A stretch of DNA of 64,000 nucleotides from Planctomycetaceae bacterium (lineage in GTDB: Bacteria; Planctomycetota; Planctomycetia; Planctomycetales; Planctomycetaceae). The translations under genes were made by a program, and so were the position numbers. Below are positions 17,201 to 26,400 of the stretch, in pieces (the stretch's first letter is position 1; each line of letters opens with the position of its first letter). Location of the stretch: the NCBI GenBank assembly GCA_021732995.1, contig JAKFWA010000135.1, positions 1 through 64,000 on the forward strand, given 5' to 3'. The notes beneath the pieces were generated by a model. It did not search any database and was not told the origin of the DNA. It saw nothing but the letters and a program-made list of their open reading frames with translations.

Positions 17201-17810
17201 GCAGAAGAGGCTCGTTCCCGTCGACGGACAGTTTACGGTCACTTTCGCACTGCCGGATGAAATCCCAATCGCGCGACTCCAGGAGGCCGCGGCAACCATA
17301 CGACGTCGCTATGAGAATAGCTCGGGCGATCGCCTCGGAGTCTGGTGCCAGACATTCGGTGAGGGCGAGCTGAACCAGTTGGCGGTGATCGCACATCCGG
17401 ATGGATGGGAATGCCACTTATTCATAAGAGCTTTGAGGCTAGACGAATTCAACAACCCCATCGAAATTTTAACGGCGCCTTCGGTGTCAGATGACAAGGA
17501 CGAACCTGCGACGCCAGCCGACCCCGTGGATGCCATTTCTGACCTCGCGATGAAGACTTACGATTTCAGTTTCGCATTTGTCGGCGTCGGCAGAGAAGCG
17601 CGTCTGCGTGACGAGGTCCGTCTGGCGATCGAACAATTTGTCCAGAAGGTCGATGCAGAAACCGGCCGGACCCCAGACGCTCGTATGGACGCGGAAACCC
17701 GATTGCTCACGCTCACCGGGCCCGCTGACCAACATCGTGTGATCTCGAAAATGGTCGTGACCTTGAAAGAGAAGTTGGCCCAGGACGCGCTCTCGGAATC
17801 GAAGCCATGA
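14259..17810 (+). CDS. Zinc-ribbon Ser/Thr kinase with multiple membrane segments and PH-like domain
   Basis: A predicted signalling kinase of 1183 residues. It begins with a zinc ribbon (CPRC at 9-12 and CPRC at 25-28). The kinase domain follows at about 63-310: LLGRGGMGIVYKA, catalytic Lys92, HRDIKPEN from 183, DFG at 203-205 and APE at 231-233. About five hydrophobic segments lie between residues 325 and 487, then a probable coiled coil (about 505-575), another membrane segment (about 577-597) and a PH-like stretch (about 618-735, LTLDEKGLTHSY...). One more membrane segment lies near 750-775. The remaining 400 residues match nothing I recognise. It lies downstream of the ECF sigma gene on the same strand and carries its own copy of the shared upstream motif. 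The ribosome-binding site is weak, consistent with a nearly leaderless start. Confidence 0.88.
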   Translation: MDNRPTTMCPRCGASRISGQVFGLCPRCLGALNFTSDTSASEGAAVGWMEFSREDLEASFPQLEILELLGRGGMGIVYKARQKELGRLVALKLLPPDRVLDPQFADRFRREAQALASLAHSNIVAIYDFGQANGLFYLLMEFVDGVNLRQAMNAGRFTPDQALAIVPPVCEALQFAHEHGVVHRDIKPENLLLDKRGQVKIVDFGIAKMLGQDANVDVTESQPAGTPQYMAPEQRRPGLTDHRADIYSLGVVLYEMLTGELPTGPLQPPSRRIQVDVHIDEIVLRALEASPEMRFGTAAEFRSSIEAVTRRRAAPSAQERMSGSFSALALWGAAWSALCLISLPFLDMAWIGGLGSTVLGWLAVSEIRRSEGQVRGLGLAVFDGVLFPLLIVNSVMVAACAKFTFPLENQRSLAIASSDWPLIVIGLGLLTFLLVVLVDFILVRAVWKYLNRSCKNVEMPARPRSWRSVMGALLVLGGGAVVLGAPVVNEFVDDSRLTTTARNHHHAHKRATQRWSDLKASATEALIALEAAKTTASVTEIDRLTNASQLLRDEVAQAESAVNQVALQKESSERERQALFYLVGSGLIVTGLLVSLWDARRNDRSIADRDIGLPKTGTATLVTPNELASIWNQCFCYRTRGSLTLDEKGLTHSYPGGTKTIPLHAICDVSIGQLPRLMNLAGLRVLSIGYEDDGQTRQVLISPIEGWLEYSQEAVSVWYEAIRKAVVAATGRKPTTTPQEQLGIPHSSRLISTTVLVAASLLVLVLYFKLSQESLRTATPAPSMKVTNRGFPVSSHLSRNHHSVLVVQDDSASTVDYVLYFPGDISTSSSGSRNLADKTWIDEGVVKLRSGRKFAYSRKAISPDELQINGENFDLRQGRVLVLHLDGHSEQVRSFPSLSFARDPEAVGRFVAEEEGRKNGVIGCSIPQVKVPDGTHELSLHFQRQWQKAPRLGIESSLRIVASVSPDPTKRMPKNGLWTTQQKRLVPVDGQFTVTFALPDEIPIARLQEAAATIRRRYENSSGDRLGVWCQTFGEGELNQLAVIAHPDGWECHLFIRALRLDEFNNPIEILTAPSVSDDKDEPATPADPVDAISDLAMKTYDFSFAFVGVGREARLRDEVRLAIEQFVQKVDAETGRTPDARMDAETRLLTLTGPADQHRVISKMVVTLKEKLAQDALSESKP

Positions 17811-17843
17811 ATCGCTGACAGCTCAATACATCTCAACTGGCAT

Positions 17844-17867
17844 CAGATTTGACCCCATAAAAATCTG
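17844..17867. other. Short hairpin after the kinase gene
   Basis: CAGATTT (17844-17850) pairs with AAATCTG (17861-17867) around a 10-base loop. It lies 34 bp past the kinase stop and could slow or end transcription, but the stem is weak and AT-rich. The loop word GACCCCATA resembles ends of some REP-associated elements, which is only an impression. Confidence 0.25.
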
Positions 17868-18019
17868 CAGCCAGCACAGGTTAGTGTCTCTCAGTATCGC
17901 GGCGTTTCTTCCTGCGCGAAACGTTGCCATTGTGGACGGAGTGGGACGAAGCGTCCCTAGACTTCTGAACTTATCGGGCGCGAGTTTAGGTGGTGCCCGC
18001 CGCTCACTGGAGCTCTTTG

Positions 18020-18862
18020 ATGATGGTATCTACATACACTCGCTTTGTTGGAATATTACTGATGACGGGAGCGGTCGTCTGTGCAGAAGAGCCGGGCAAG
18101 ACGGTCTCAGATGAACTCACCATGAAGCGTTATCAACTCATGGAGAAGCGAATGAGTGCGGTCCGCGTGACTTCCAGCGAGGAAGGGTTTCCGATGGCGT
18201 TCGAATCGAAGCCAATTTTTCGGTATACGGACCCGGCGCGACAGTATGTGGCAGCTGCCATTTGGAAGCTGGGAGCGGAAGGACGGCCGAAAGCATTTAT
18301 GACGACCGAGCTCCATCGCTCGTATCGCGGGCAGCCGCGCATTGTCTACGAGTATTTGTCGCTGACCCCACTGAAATTCGCAGCCGTGGGCGGGGACGTC
18401 GCGTGGCGGCCAACGGCCTCCGCGGTGGAATTCCAGCCAATCCCCGGAGCACCAACGCCGGAGGCAACTCCCCAGCGGCGGCTGCTGCAAATGCGGGCGC
18501 TGGCGAAGCAATTCGCGGGCAAAGAAACCGTCGGAAACGAAAGGTGCGAACTGAGGCTGCTTCCACAACCCATCGATCGATACACACCCTCAACGGCTGA
18601 CCGCGCCGATGGAGCCATGTTCCTTCAGACGTACGGGACGAATCCCGAGATTGCACTCTTCATCGAATCTGATGGCCAGAGTTGGACCTTCGCGGCGGGT
18701 CGGCTAGCAGGAGCGTCCCGCATTGATCTGACGATCGAAGGGAAAACCGTATGGGAAGGAGCGCCCGTGAACTATGCCTTAACGTCGCCCTACACCGCTT
18801 CGAACTCGCCCGCAGACATTCCCGGGATTAGTCCAGACGGGGCAGAGATCATCAACAAGTGA
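18020..18862 (+). CDS. Exported protein of unknown function, about 280 residues
   Basis: The start at ATG 18020 (or the next codon) is preferred because GGAG lies at 18009-18012 and the resulting N-terminus is a classic signal peptide: a hydrophobic FVGILLMTGAVVCA, probably cleaved after A-x-A-like VCA. The mature part is soluble, with no recognised domain. It contains several beta-rich stretches, e.g. QSWTFAAGRLAGASRIDLTI near the end. It follows the sigma/kinase pair on the same strand after about 200 bp, so co-expression is possible but not shown. An integrase-type IS fragment begins within 75 bp of its stop, so the downstream context is disrupted. Confidence 0.65.
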   Translation: MMVSTYTRFVGILLMTGAVVCAEEPGKTVSDELTMKRYQLMEKRMSAVRVTSSEEGFPMAFESKPIFRYTDPARQYVAAAIWKLGAEGRPKAFMTTELHRSYRGQPRIVYEYLSLTPLKFAAVGGDVAWRPTASAVEFQPIPGAPTPEATPQRRLLQMRALAKQFAGKETVGNERCELRLLPQPIDRYTPSTADRADGAMFLQTYGTNPEIALFIESDGQSWTFAAGRLAGASRIDLTIEGKTVWEGAPVNYALTSPYTASNSPADIPGISPDGAEIINK

Positions 18863-18879
18863 GTGGAGAGAGTGCCGAG

Positions 18880-19563
18880 TCACATCCTACTGTCACGCTT
18901 GGCGGCATGAACTCTGCCGATGCGACGCCGCTCGTTCGGGTGATACGCGGCCGGCGCGATGAACACCCGCCGCGTCTCCACATGCAGAAAGATCAGCAGA
19001 TACAGATCGCGCAGCCCTTTGAGCGTCATCACCTTCTTCGAGTAGAAGTCGCATTGCCACAGCGTGGCCGCATGAATCTTCAGGAACTCGTCCCAAGTGC
19101 CTGCCCCGCGCTTCGGTCCGGGATCCAGTCCGTTCTCCTTCAGGATGTTCTTTACGGTGTTCCGCGACACCGCCTTGATCCCGACCTTGCGGAGTTCGCC
19201 CAGGATGCGGGTGTAGCCCCAGTCGTTCTCACGGGCCAGCTTGAGGATCAACTCGCGGATCTGCTCCTGCGTCCGTGGGCGACCTTTCTTCACGGGTTTC
19301 TTCTTGGCCTTCTGCTGCGAGTCACGAATCCACCGCCGCAGGGTGTCGGGATGCACAATCGTGACCAGCTCGCTCAGCGCCTTTCCCAGCTTCGCTCCGA
19401 ACTTCACCAACCGGTTCTGTTCCTTCGGCGTCACCGGCACTCGCTTGGGAAGTTTGCTGCGGAGGATTTCGTTCTCGATCTTCAGGTATCGGACGTGCCG
19501 GGCCAACTCCAACTGCGCCGCGCCGGCGATCAACAGCAGCGAACGTTGGTAGAGGTTCTTCAT
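18880..19563 (-). pseudogene. Integrase-core transposase, C-terminally truncated
   Basis: Residues 1 to about 208 are the N-terminal part of a DDE (rve) transposase. It has an HTH-like region ([13 protein letters not shown]), a second HTH segment ([18 protein letters not shown]) and the start of the catalytic core with the first Asp ([20 protein letters not shown]). Homology to the copy at 11122 stops after YHPNE near 18936, and unrelated sequence supplies the last residues and stop. The missing C-terminal half is preserved at 11122-11757, so the two remnants together give a nearly complete protein of roughly 370 residues. The IS family is uncertain (IS481/IS3-like integrase core). It is minus-strand, facing the gene at 18020. 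Confidence 0.8.
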
Positions 19564-19909
19564 CGCGGTATAACTTGGAAGGCGTTGTCAGCACGGGAGA
19601 TGGCTTCCTTTTTGCACCCCGGAATGGGCCGTGGTAAAGCCGGGTTTCGCCCCCGGTTCCGGACCGCGGTCAAGACGCCCCGGTCATGCAGATCGTATCG
19701 GGCTGGCACGCGGTGCCCGAACGGATGACGCGCTCTCTTTCCCGCGTCGTGTTCTCGTTGAAGGCAGGCGGACCGGCCTCAATCTTTCCGTAGAGCGTTG
19801 AATCGCGCTTCCCCCCGAATCAGACGGAAATCGCTAAGTCGCTGCGCTTCAACAACTTTTGGCGGCGGCAAAACAGAGAATGGTTCGGAAAAGGGTTTTG
19901 CACGGGGAG
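19211..19909 (-). mobile_element. IS fragment, copy 1 of a 699-bp direct repeat
   Basis: This segment contains the transposase N-terminal region plus a 346-bp upstream non-coding end. It matches 52612-53310 base for base in length, with only scattered substitutions. Both copies end at the word CACGGGGAG, after which the flanks are unrelated (a terminase fragment here, a hairpin and the third giant gene there). That shared limit probably marks one IS end, though no terminal inverted repeat was confirmed. Confidence 0.75.
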
Positions 19910-20328
19910 AATGGAAGATCATCCGCAATCCGCGCAAGCGGGCGATTCCGTATTGCCTCTTCGATGCGAACTGGTGGAAGACCTTCTGCCTGAGCCGCCT
20001 CAAGACGGGCTTGGGAGCTCCAGAAGCTCTGAGCCTGTTCGGCACTACGGACCCGTCCCATCAACTGCTGGCGCACATGCTGACCAGCGTGTACCGCGTG
20101 CCGACCCAAGGTCGAGGCCGCAAGGTGGACGAGTGGATGATGCGTCCCGGCCGCGCAGACAGCCACTGGTGGGATAACCTCGTCGGTGCTGCCGTCGCCG
20201 CTTCAATCGAGGGCATCTCCTTGGCACAATACGTCCCACCACGCCGACGCTCGCCCGCCGAGCGTGCCACGCTGCAAGAGCTCCGCGACGCCGCTCGACG
20301 ACATGACGCCATCCGGCGAGCGGAGTAG
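19910..20328 (+). pseudogene. C-terminal fragment of phage terminase large subunit (GpA type)
   Basis: Directly after the IS end, an open frame encodes about 139 residues that look like the end of a GpA-type terminase large subunit, the motor/endonuclease that cuts and packages phage DNA. Telling features are WWKTFCLSRL, LSLFGTTDPSHQLLAHML, KVDEWMMRPGRADSHWWD and NLVGAAVAASIEG, the usual closing block of this family. The ATPase part and the start are absent, removed or displaced by the IS. The frame appears to begin at 19798 only because IS sequence happens to be open. No other phage genes remain nearby, so this is a relic of a prophage or a horizontally acquired segment. Confidence 0.75.
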
Positions 20329-20467
20329 CTCGGCGGGCGTGCTGGTCGATTCCCAGATACATCAAAGGGAGGCTGATTGTCTTGGGCAAGTGAACCCTCG
20401 ACGCTGGGCCTCAGGCCGACATAGGCTGACATGAATCTACGGTTTGCGGGCACAAAGCGAACAGGCG

Positions 20468-21055
20468 ATGTCGGAAATCACAGAACTGGTGAATGCAGCC
20501 GCCGAGGGCGACGAGCGGGCAGCAGCGGCCCTGTTCGATCGAGTGTATGCGGATTTGCATCGCATGGCCTCGTCACGTATGGCGTTGGAAAAGTCTGATC
20601 ACACCCTGCAGCCGACGGCGTTGATCAACGAGGTTTATCTGCGTCTGTTTGGGATCAGGCGGGACTCGGAGCCGGAAACGACAGACTGGAAGAACCGGGG
20701 CCACTTCTTCGCGGCGGCCGCCGAGGCCATGCGCCGCATTCTGGTTGAGTCCGCACGCAGCAAGCAGCGGAAGAAACGCGGCGGAGGTGCCGTTCGCGAA
20801 CTTCTTGACCCGGACGCTCTGGCGGCTCCCGAGTTTGCTGACGAAGTGCTGTCGCTCAATGATGCCTTGGATGCCCTCACGGCGACGAATCCTCAGGTTG
20901 GACAGCTCGTCACGCTCCGCTATTTCGGAGGTCTGACGATCAAGGAAGCCTCAGAATCGCTGGGAATTTCCCCGCGAACGGGTGATGCTTACTGGGCGTA
21001 CGCACGTGCCTGGCTGCTGGCGGAGATCAAACGCGGCGCCGGGGAATCTGACTAG
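20468..21055 (+). CDS. ECF-type RNA polymerase sigma factor (Sig-70_X6/TIGR02999 type)
   Basis: A sigma factor of about 195 residues from the ATG at 20468, chosen over an upstream TTG at 20444 because MSEITELVNAAAEGD is the usual start of the family. Region 2 includes LFDRVYADLHRMASSRM and TLQPTALINEVYLRLF. The central (A)RSKQRKKRGGG linker is diagnostic of this planctomycete/acidobacterial subgroup. Region 4 includes LRYFGGLTIKEASESLGIS. The Ser/Thr kinase gene starts 92 bp downstream on the same strand, the common pairing for this sigma type. No anti-sigma factor is visible. It lacks the two-block upstream motif found before the other sigma gene, so its promoter is different. Confidence 0.9.
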   Translation: MSEITELVNAAAEGDERAAAALFDRVYADLHRMASSRMALEKSDHTLQPTALINEVYLRLFGIRRDSEPETTDWKNRGHFFAAAAEAMRRILVESARSKQRKKRGGGAVRELLDPDALAAPEFADEVLSLNDALDALTATNPQVGQLVTLRYFGGLTIKEASESLGISPRTGDAYWAYARAWLLAEIKRGAGESD

Positions 21056-21147
21056 TTTGGGAATTTCTCAGAAACTGTTGCGCGTTTCTCAACCAGTTGT
21101 CGCACTTCTCCACACACCATCGACGCCCGCATCTGATTTGTTTGAAA

Positions 21148-23307
21148 ATGCAGGAACAGGACATCTTCATCAACGCCCTGAGCTATGCCGATCCGGCTGA
21201 ACGGAGTCGGTATCTGGATGGGGTGTGCCAAGCTGATGCCAGCCTCCGTCAGCGAATTGATGAGTTGCTGGAATGTCATCAAAGCAGTGATTCCGTGCTG
21301 GATCGGCGGCCGGTGGAACTCGTGGTGTCTCTGGAGTTTCAGGAAGACATTACGGAGAGCTTCGCAGAGCCGGCTGAAACCACCGCCTTGCAGCAGTTGC
21401 AGCCCTATCTGGAGCTGTCCAACTACCCGGGCTCTCTCGGACGGCTTGGCCATTATGAGCTGCTGCAGATTCTCGGGCAGGGCGGTTATGGCATCGTGGC
21501 GAAGGCTGTTGATACCAAGCTGGAGCGTCGAGTCGCCATTAAGGTGCTGGCCCCGCATCTGGCGATTACGTCACCTCCACGAAAGCGTTTCTTGAGAGAA
21601 GCCCGCAGCGCTGCAGCCGTCCGACATGAACACGTTGTGCAGACCTATGCCGTTGAAGACGGACCGCTGCCGCATCTCGTTACTGAGTTCATCGCCGGCG
21701 AGACGCTGCAGCAACGGCTCGATCGTCTGGGGCCATTCGACGCATCTGAAGTGGTTCGTATTGGACGTCAGATTGCTTTGGGGCTCGCGGCAGCTCACCA
21801 GCAGGGTCTCGTTCATCGCGACATCAAGCCTGCGAACATCCTGTTGCAGGAAGGCGTTGAAGAGCAGGCCAAGCTGACCGACTTCGGCCTCGCACAGACT
21901 GCAGACGATGCCAGTATGACTCAAAGCGGTGTGATTGCCGGAACCCCGCTGTACATGTCGCCCGAGCAGGTCTCTGGCCACGATCTGGATCTGCGGGCAG
22001 ACCTCTTCAGTCTGGGCAGTGTGCTCTATGGGATGACGGTCGGTCATCCGCCGTTCCGCGCTCCGAGCACCTTGGCAATTTTGAAGCGAGTCGCCGAAGA
22101 CACCCCGCGTCCAATTCGGCAGATGATTCCCGAAGCGCCGCGCGGACTCTGCGACGTCATTGCCAGGCTGCATGAAAAGTCGAAAGAACGCCGGTATGCG
22201 TCGGCTCAGGAAGTTGCTGATGCGCTCGCCACCTGCCTGATTGAAAAGCCAACGGGATGGGCTGCCTGGTCTGTTGCCAAACGCGCGGCAGCAGTTGCGA
22301 TTGTGCTGTTCATGGTCGCCACTGTCGGCGTTCTGGCGGGCATGTCTCCCTTCAATAAGCCGCAGGTTGTGGCGCAGTCAGACTCATTGGTTGTTTCACA
22401 ACCTGAGCTGCAAACTGCAGAACCGCAGCTGGATTCGCCAGAAGTTTCTTCAGAAGTCGCCGCTTCAAGTCCTGCTGTCGAACAGGTTGCAGTCGCTGCG
22501 ACTCAACAACCTGAACTGAGTCCATCGGAGCTAGCCAATCCGGAACTGACTGAGTGGGATCGCACGTTGATCGCGATGCCTGTGGAGCAGCAGCAGATCG
22601 AGTTTCGAAAGAAACTCGTGGAGCTGAATCCCGAGCTTCCCGATTCTGCCGTTGGGCTGACCTTGACTGACGGAAAGATCACCAGTTGCGTGATTAATCC
22701 ATCGCGGTATCTCCTCGATATTTCGCCGTTAAGAGCTCTGCGTGATTTGGAGATTCTGCGACTGGATGGAGGCGGACTTGTGGAAGACTTACGTCCCTTG
22801 AGCACCTCGATGAAGCTCAGGCGGCTGGTCATCAACAGCCATCCGATTCGTGACCTGACGCCGCTGGCAAAGCTGCCACTCACTGAGATCGCGCTTTGGC
22901 TGTGGCCTGGCGATGACATCTCACCCTTGCGTGGTATGAAGCTCACGTACGCCAATGTGGGAGGCAGCAATGTCAGCGACATCTCGCCCTTGCGTGGCAT
23001 GCCACTGACAGGGTTGTGCCTGAATCACAGCAAGGTAGAAGACCTGTCCCCCTTGGAAGGTATGCCGTTGACTCACCTGGAGACTCAGCACAACCGGGTG
23101 TGGAATCTCAAGCCCATTGCGAAGGCGCCTCTGGAACGTTTATGGACCCAAGGTTCTCTGGTGGTGGACTACGACCCCATCAAAAACATGACGACCGTAC
23201 TTGACTTGACCGTCAATTACGACGCGGAGCGCGACGATGCTGTGTTGCGCACGCTGACGTCGCTTGAGAAGATTAATGGGAATCCTGTGAGCGAAATTCT
23301 GAAGTAG
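21148..23307 (+). CDS. Membrane Ser/Thr kinase with leucine-rich-repeat extracytoplasmic tail
   Basis: A kinase of 719 residues from the ATG at 21148, preferred over the upstream TTG because MQEQDIFINALSYADPAERS starts the helical N-terminal domain common to such kinases (residues 1-55). The kinase domain is at about 103-365: ILGQGGYGIVAKA, catalytic Lys132, HRDIKPAN from 223, DFG at 245-247 and SPE at 271-273. One membrane segment lies at about 379-399, then a Pro/Ser/Glu-rich linker, then five or six leucine-rich repeats (about 545-719) with the repeated phrase ISPLRGMPLTxLxL. The repeats may sense an extracytoplasmic protein ligand. The gene pairs with the sigma gene at 20468. The closest kinase in the window is the one at 17, which has the same domain order but a different sensor. 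The largest gene begins 187 bp downstream. Confidence 0.9.
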   Translation: MQEQDIFINALSYADPAERSRYLDGVCQADASLRQRIDELLECHQSSDSVLDRRPVELVVSLEFQEDITESFAEPAETTALQQLQPYLELSNYPGSLGRLGHYELLQILGQGGYGIVAKAVDTKLERRVAIKVLAPHLAITSPPRKRFLREARSAAAVRHEHVVQTYAVEDGPLPHLVTEFIAGETLQQRLDRLGPFDASEVVRIGRQIALGLAAAHQQGLVHRDIKPANILLQEGVEEQAKLTDFGLAQTADDASMTQSGVIAGTPLYMSPEQVSGHDLDLRADLFSLGSVLYGMTVGHPPFRAPSTLAILKRVAEDTPRPIRQMIPEAPRGLCDVIARLHEKSKERRYASAQEVADALATCLIEKPTGWAAWSVAKRAAAVAIVLFMVATVGVLAGMSPFNKPQVVAQSDSLVVSQPELQTAEPQLDSPEVSSEVAASSPAVEQVAVAATQQPELSPSELANPELTEWDRTLIAMPVEQQQIEFRKKLVELNPELPDSAVGLTLTDGKITSCVINPSRYLLDISPLRALRDLEILRLDGGGLVEDLRPLSTSMKLRRLVINSHPIRDLTPLAKLPLTEIALWLWPGDDISPLRGMKLTYANVGGSNVSDISPLRGMPLTGLCLNHSKVEDLSPLEGMPLTHLETQHNRVWNLKPIAKAPLERLWTQGSLVVDYDPIKNMTTVLDLTVNYDAERDDAVLRTLTSLEKINGNPVSEILK

Positions 23308-23494
23308 CTCGGTGGTTCTGAGCTGACTGATCGTTGTGCCAGACAGGAAACACGGTCGTTGCTTCAAGGTTGAACGTTCACGCCGCGCCGCGCATTCCGA
23401 AGATTCTTTTTGCGCGTTCCCGCCTTATCTGTCGCATGTACTCACAACGGCTCATGGCCTTTCGTGCTTCGAGATATCTGGGTGGGGCTTACTC

Positions 23495-26400
23495 ATGTCC
23501 AAGCGACAGTTGTCAGGCGGCTTCTTCAACCTCTTCGGTTTCTTGACACGTCGCAAGAGCAAGGACTGGAGCCGCTGGTATCGGCAACGACTGCTGCGAC
23601 CGGCTGTGGTGAGCCGCGTTGAGTCGCTCGAAGACCGTCGCATGCTGACATCGGACTTCGTGTTCCAGGCGACCGATGCAACGCCGTTGCAACTGCAGGT
23701 ATCCAGCGGGCAGTTGCAGATCGTCAACAAAGACGCGTCTCAGTCCGTGTTGCTCTCGCAGGCTCTGGCCGGGACCACGCAGGTCATCGTTCAGGGCAAT
23801 GGCAACGACGTACAGCTCTCTCTGGATGAGAGCTTGTCAGGCTTCGGCGGTCCGATTTCGTTTCAGGCTGGCACCGGAAAGACCGCATTGCTGGCACCCG
23901 ACTTCAACAACGTCTGGACCGTGATCGGAACCGGCGCGGGAATTCTGAATGGCAACATTCAGTTTTCGGGTGTGGATTCCATCTTTGGCGGATCAGGGAA
24001 CGACACCTATCAACTCTTCACGAACAACAAGCTCGGCAGCCTCACGATCGATGATACGGCCGGTGGCAACGACACGCTGGACTTCAGCGCGACCTCGAAC
24101 GGTGCGACGATCGATCTGTCGAACACGTCTTCGCAGACTGTTAACAGCAACCTGACGCTCGTGTTGACCAGTGGTGAGGCCTTTGAGAACGCTCTGGGTG
24201 GTAGCGGCGCGGATCGAATTACCGGTAACGGACTGGATAACACGATTCGTGGTGGTTCGGGTAACGACACGTTGACTGGCGGCGGCGGTGACGACACCTA
24301 CATCTTCGGTACGAACTTTGGAACTGACTCAGTTATTGAGGAAGACGGGTCTGACGATGGCAGTGCTGACAAGATCGACACGAGCGCTCTCTCGACGAAC
24401 ACGACGGTTCGGAAGCTGGCGGACGGCACCTATTCCCTGACAACCGACGGCGGCAGCATCGTCTTCGGTAATGTTGATAAGCTGGCGGTCGGAGCTGGAA
24501 TCAACACGCTGGACTATTCAGCCTCGACAGGCGGAGTCTTCGTCAATCTCTCAACTCGCTACGCGGACGAGTTCACTGACATCGCTGGATTCCGCCATGT
24601 CATTGGGTCGAACTTCAATGACACACTAGTCGGCAACGAATTGTCCAATTCGCTGTCCGGCGGACAGGGAAACGATCAGCTCACGGGTCTCGGCGGATCG
24701 GACACCATCAGCGGTGGCACAGGCTATGACACGCTGACTGAAGTTCGTGATGTCAGTTTCTCGCTGAGCAATACGACCCTGATTGTGAGCGGCGGCACAT
24801 CAGAAACCGACTTACTCAGCGGGATCGATTCAGCAACGCTGGGCGGCGGTCTGAGTTCCAATATTCTCAATGCCAGTGCCTTCAAGCCGCTGCTGGCCAC
24901 GACGGACCTGGCGGGTCTTAACTTCGGCGCGGGAGTCAATCTCGCGGCTAATGACCTCACAGTCCGCCTGACGGATGGCACGTCGGTGAACGTGAACCTC
25001 TCCGGCGCTGTGACGATCCAAGATCTGTTGAATCGCATTGCCGCGGCCTCGAACAAACTCGCGGCGGCATTGAATGTGGATTCGAATGCGATCGTCGTTA
25101 CGCAGACCACCGGTAACGGAGCTGGCAACCTGACGTTCTGGTCCGCGTCCACGCTGGCCAAGGATCTGGGACTGAACGTGACCGGGTCCGGCGCGACGCT
25201 CACCAGCCTGCGGACGATCGCCACTGGTGTGCTCCTGGATGGCGGCTCAACAGTTCCGCTCACCGCGTTGAACAATGGAGCCGGAGTTCGCACGACAAAC
25301 CTGGAGCGTCTGCAACTCCGGGGAAATGAAAGCACCACTCCGCTCTCCGTGCTCAATCAAGGCGCCGGCGTGCGTACGGTTGGCGGCAACGATTTCCAGA
25401 TCACGCTGACCGATGGTCTGACGGTGAACGTGGACTTGAATTCCGGCATGACCCTGCAGCAGGCGTTCGATGCCATCACCAGTGCTGCCAATGCTGTCGC
25501 GCCAGGGCGAATCACGATTGAAGTCGATCCGAACGACGAACTGGCTCTGCTGCTGAGCGACTCAAAAGACGGCGGCGGTGACTTGAAGGTCACTGCTCTC
25601 AATGGGTCGTTTGCCGCACAGGACTTGGGGATCAGCGGCGACGGCATTGGCCAGACGCGCGAAGGGAATCACATCGGCCAACTGTCGGCTGATATTCGAG
25701 TGACGTTCACCGATGGTGGAACGATCGATATCGACCTGAGCGGATTGAGCACGCTCGATGAAGTCATCGACGCGCTGAATACGTACGGTGAAACGCTGAC
25801 CGTGATGGTGAACTCCGACGGCACCGGATTGTTGATCACCGATGCGGACCGGGGACCGGGCAACCTCAAGATTGAATCTTTGAACGGATCGTTTGCGGCG
25901 GCAGACCTCGGGATCCTCAAAACCGGCGCGGGCACTGTCCTGAATGGATCGAGTATTGTCAGTGGTGGTCTGCGTCTGGATGGACGCAGCGACGCCGACA
26001 CATTGATTGGCAGTTCTGGCGATGACATCCTCATCACCGGCGGTGGCGGTGACTCATTGGCGGGCGGTGCCGGCGCGGACACCGTGGTAGCCGTGCGCGA
26101 CACGAACATGACGTTGACCAACTCGACCCTGTCGCTTGGGACGGGCGATGCGGCCTCGCTAGGTGGTGTGGAGCAGGCTCGCTTGAAGGGCGGTAGCAGC
26201 GCGAACGTCATCAACGCCAGCGCCTTCAGCCTGGGCTCCGTAACACTGATGGGAAATGCTGGCAACGACACTCTCACTGGCGGCTCTGGCAACGACGTGT
26301 TGTCTGGTGGCTCGGGAACGGACGTGCTGGATGGTAAGGGTGGCACGGACAGCGTTATGGAGACTGGGCCCCGCATGGTGCTCAACAGCCAGGGTAACGG

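Noticed and set aside
19798-19909. First 37 codons of the frame containing the terminase fragment
   Set aside because: This DNA is identical to the IS end at 53199-53310, so it is IS sequence and not terminase.
23336-23494. Upstream GTG start for the 9165-residue protein
   Set aside because: The extra 53 residues are Cys/His/Arg-rich and unlike export signals; the ATG at 23495 has a better ribosome-binding site and gives the typical basic N-terminus.
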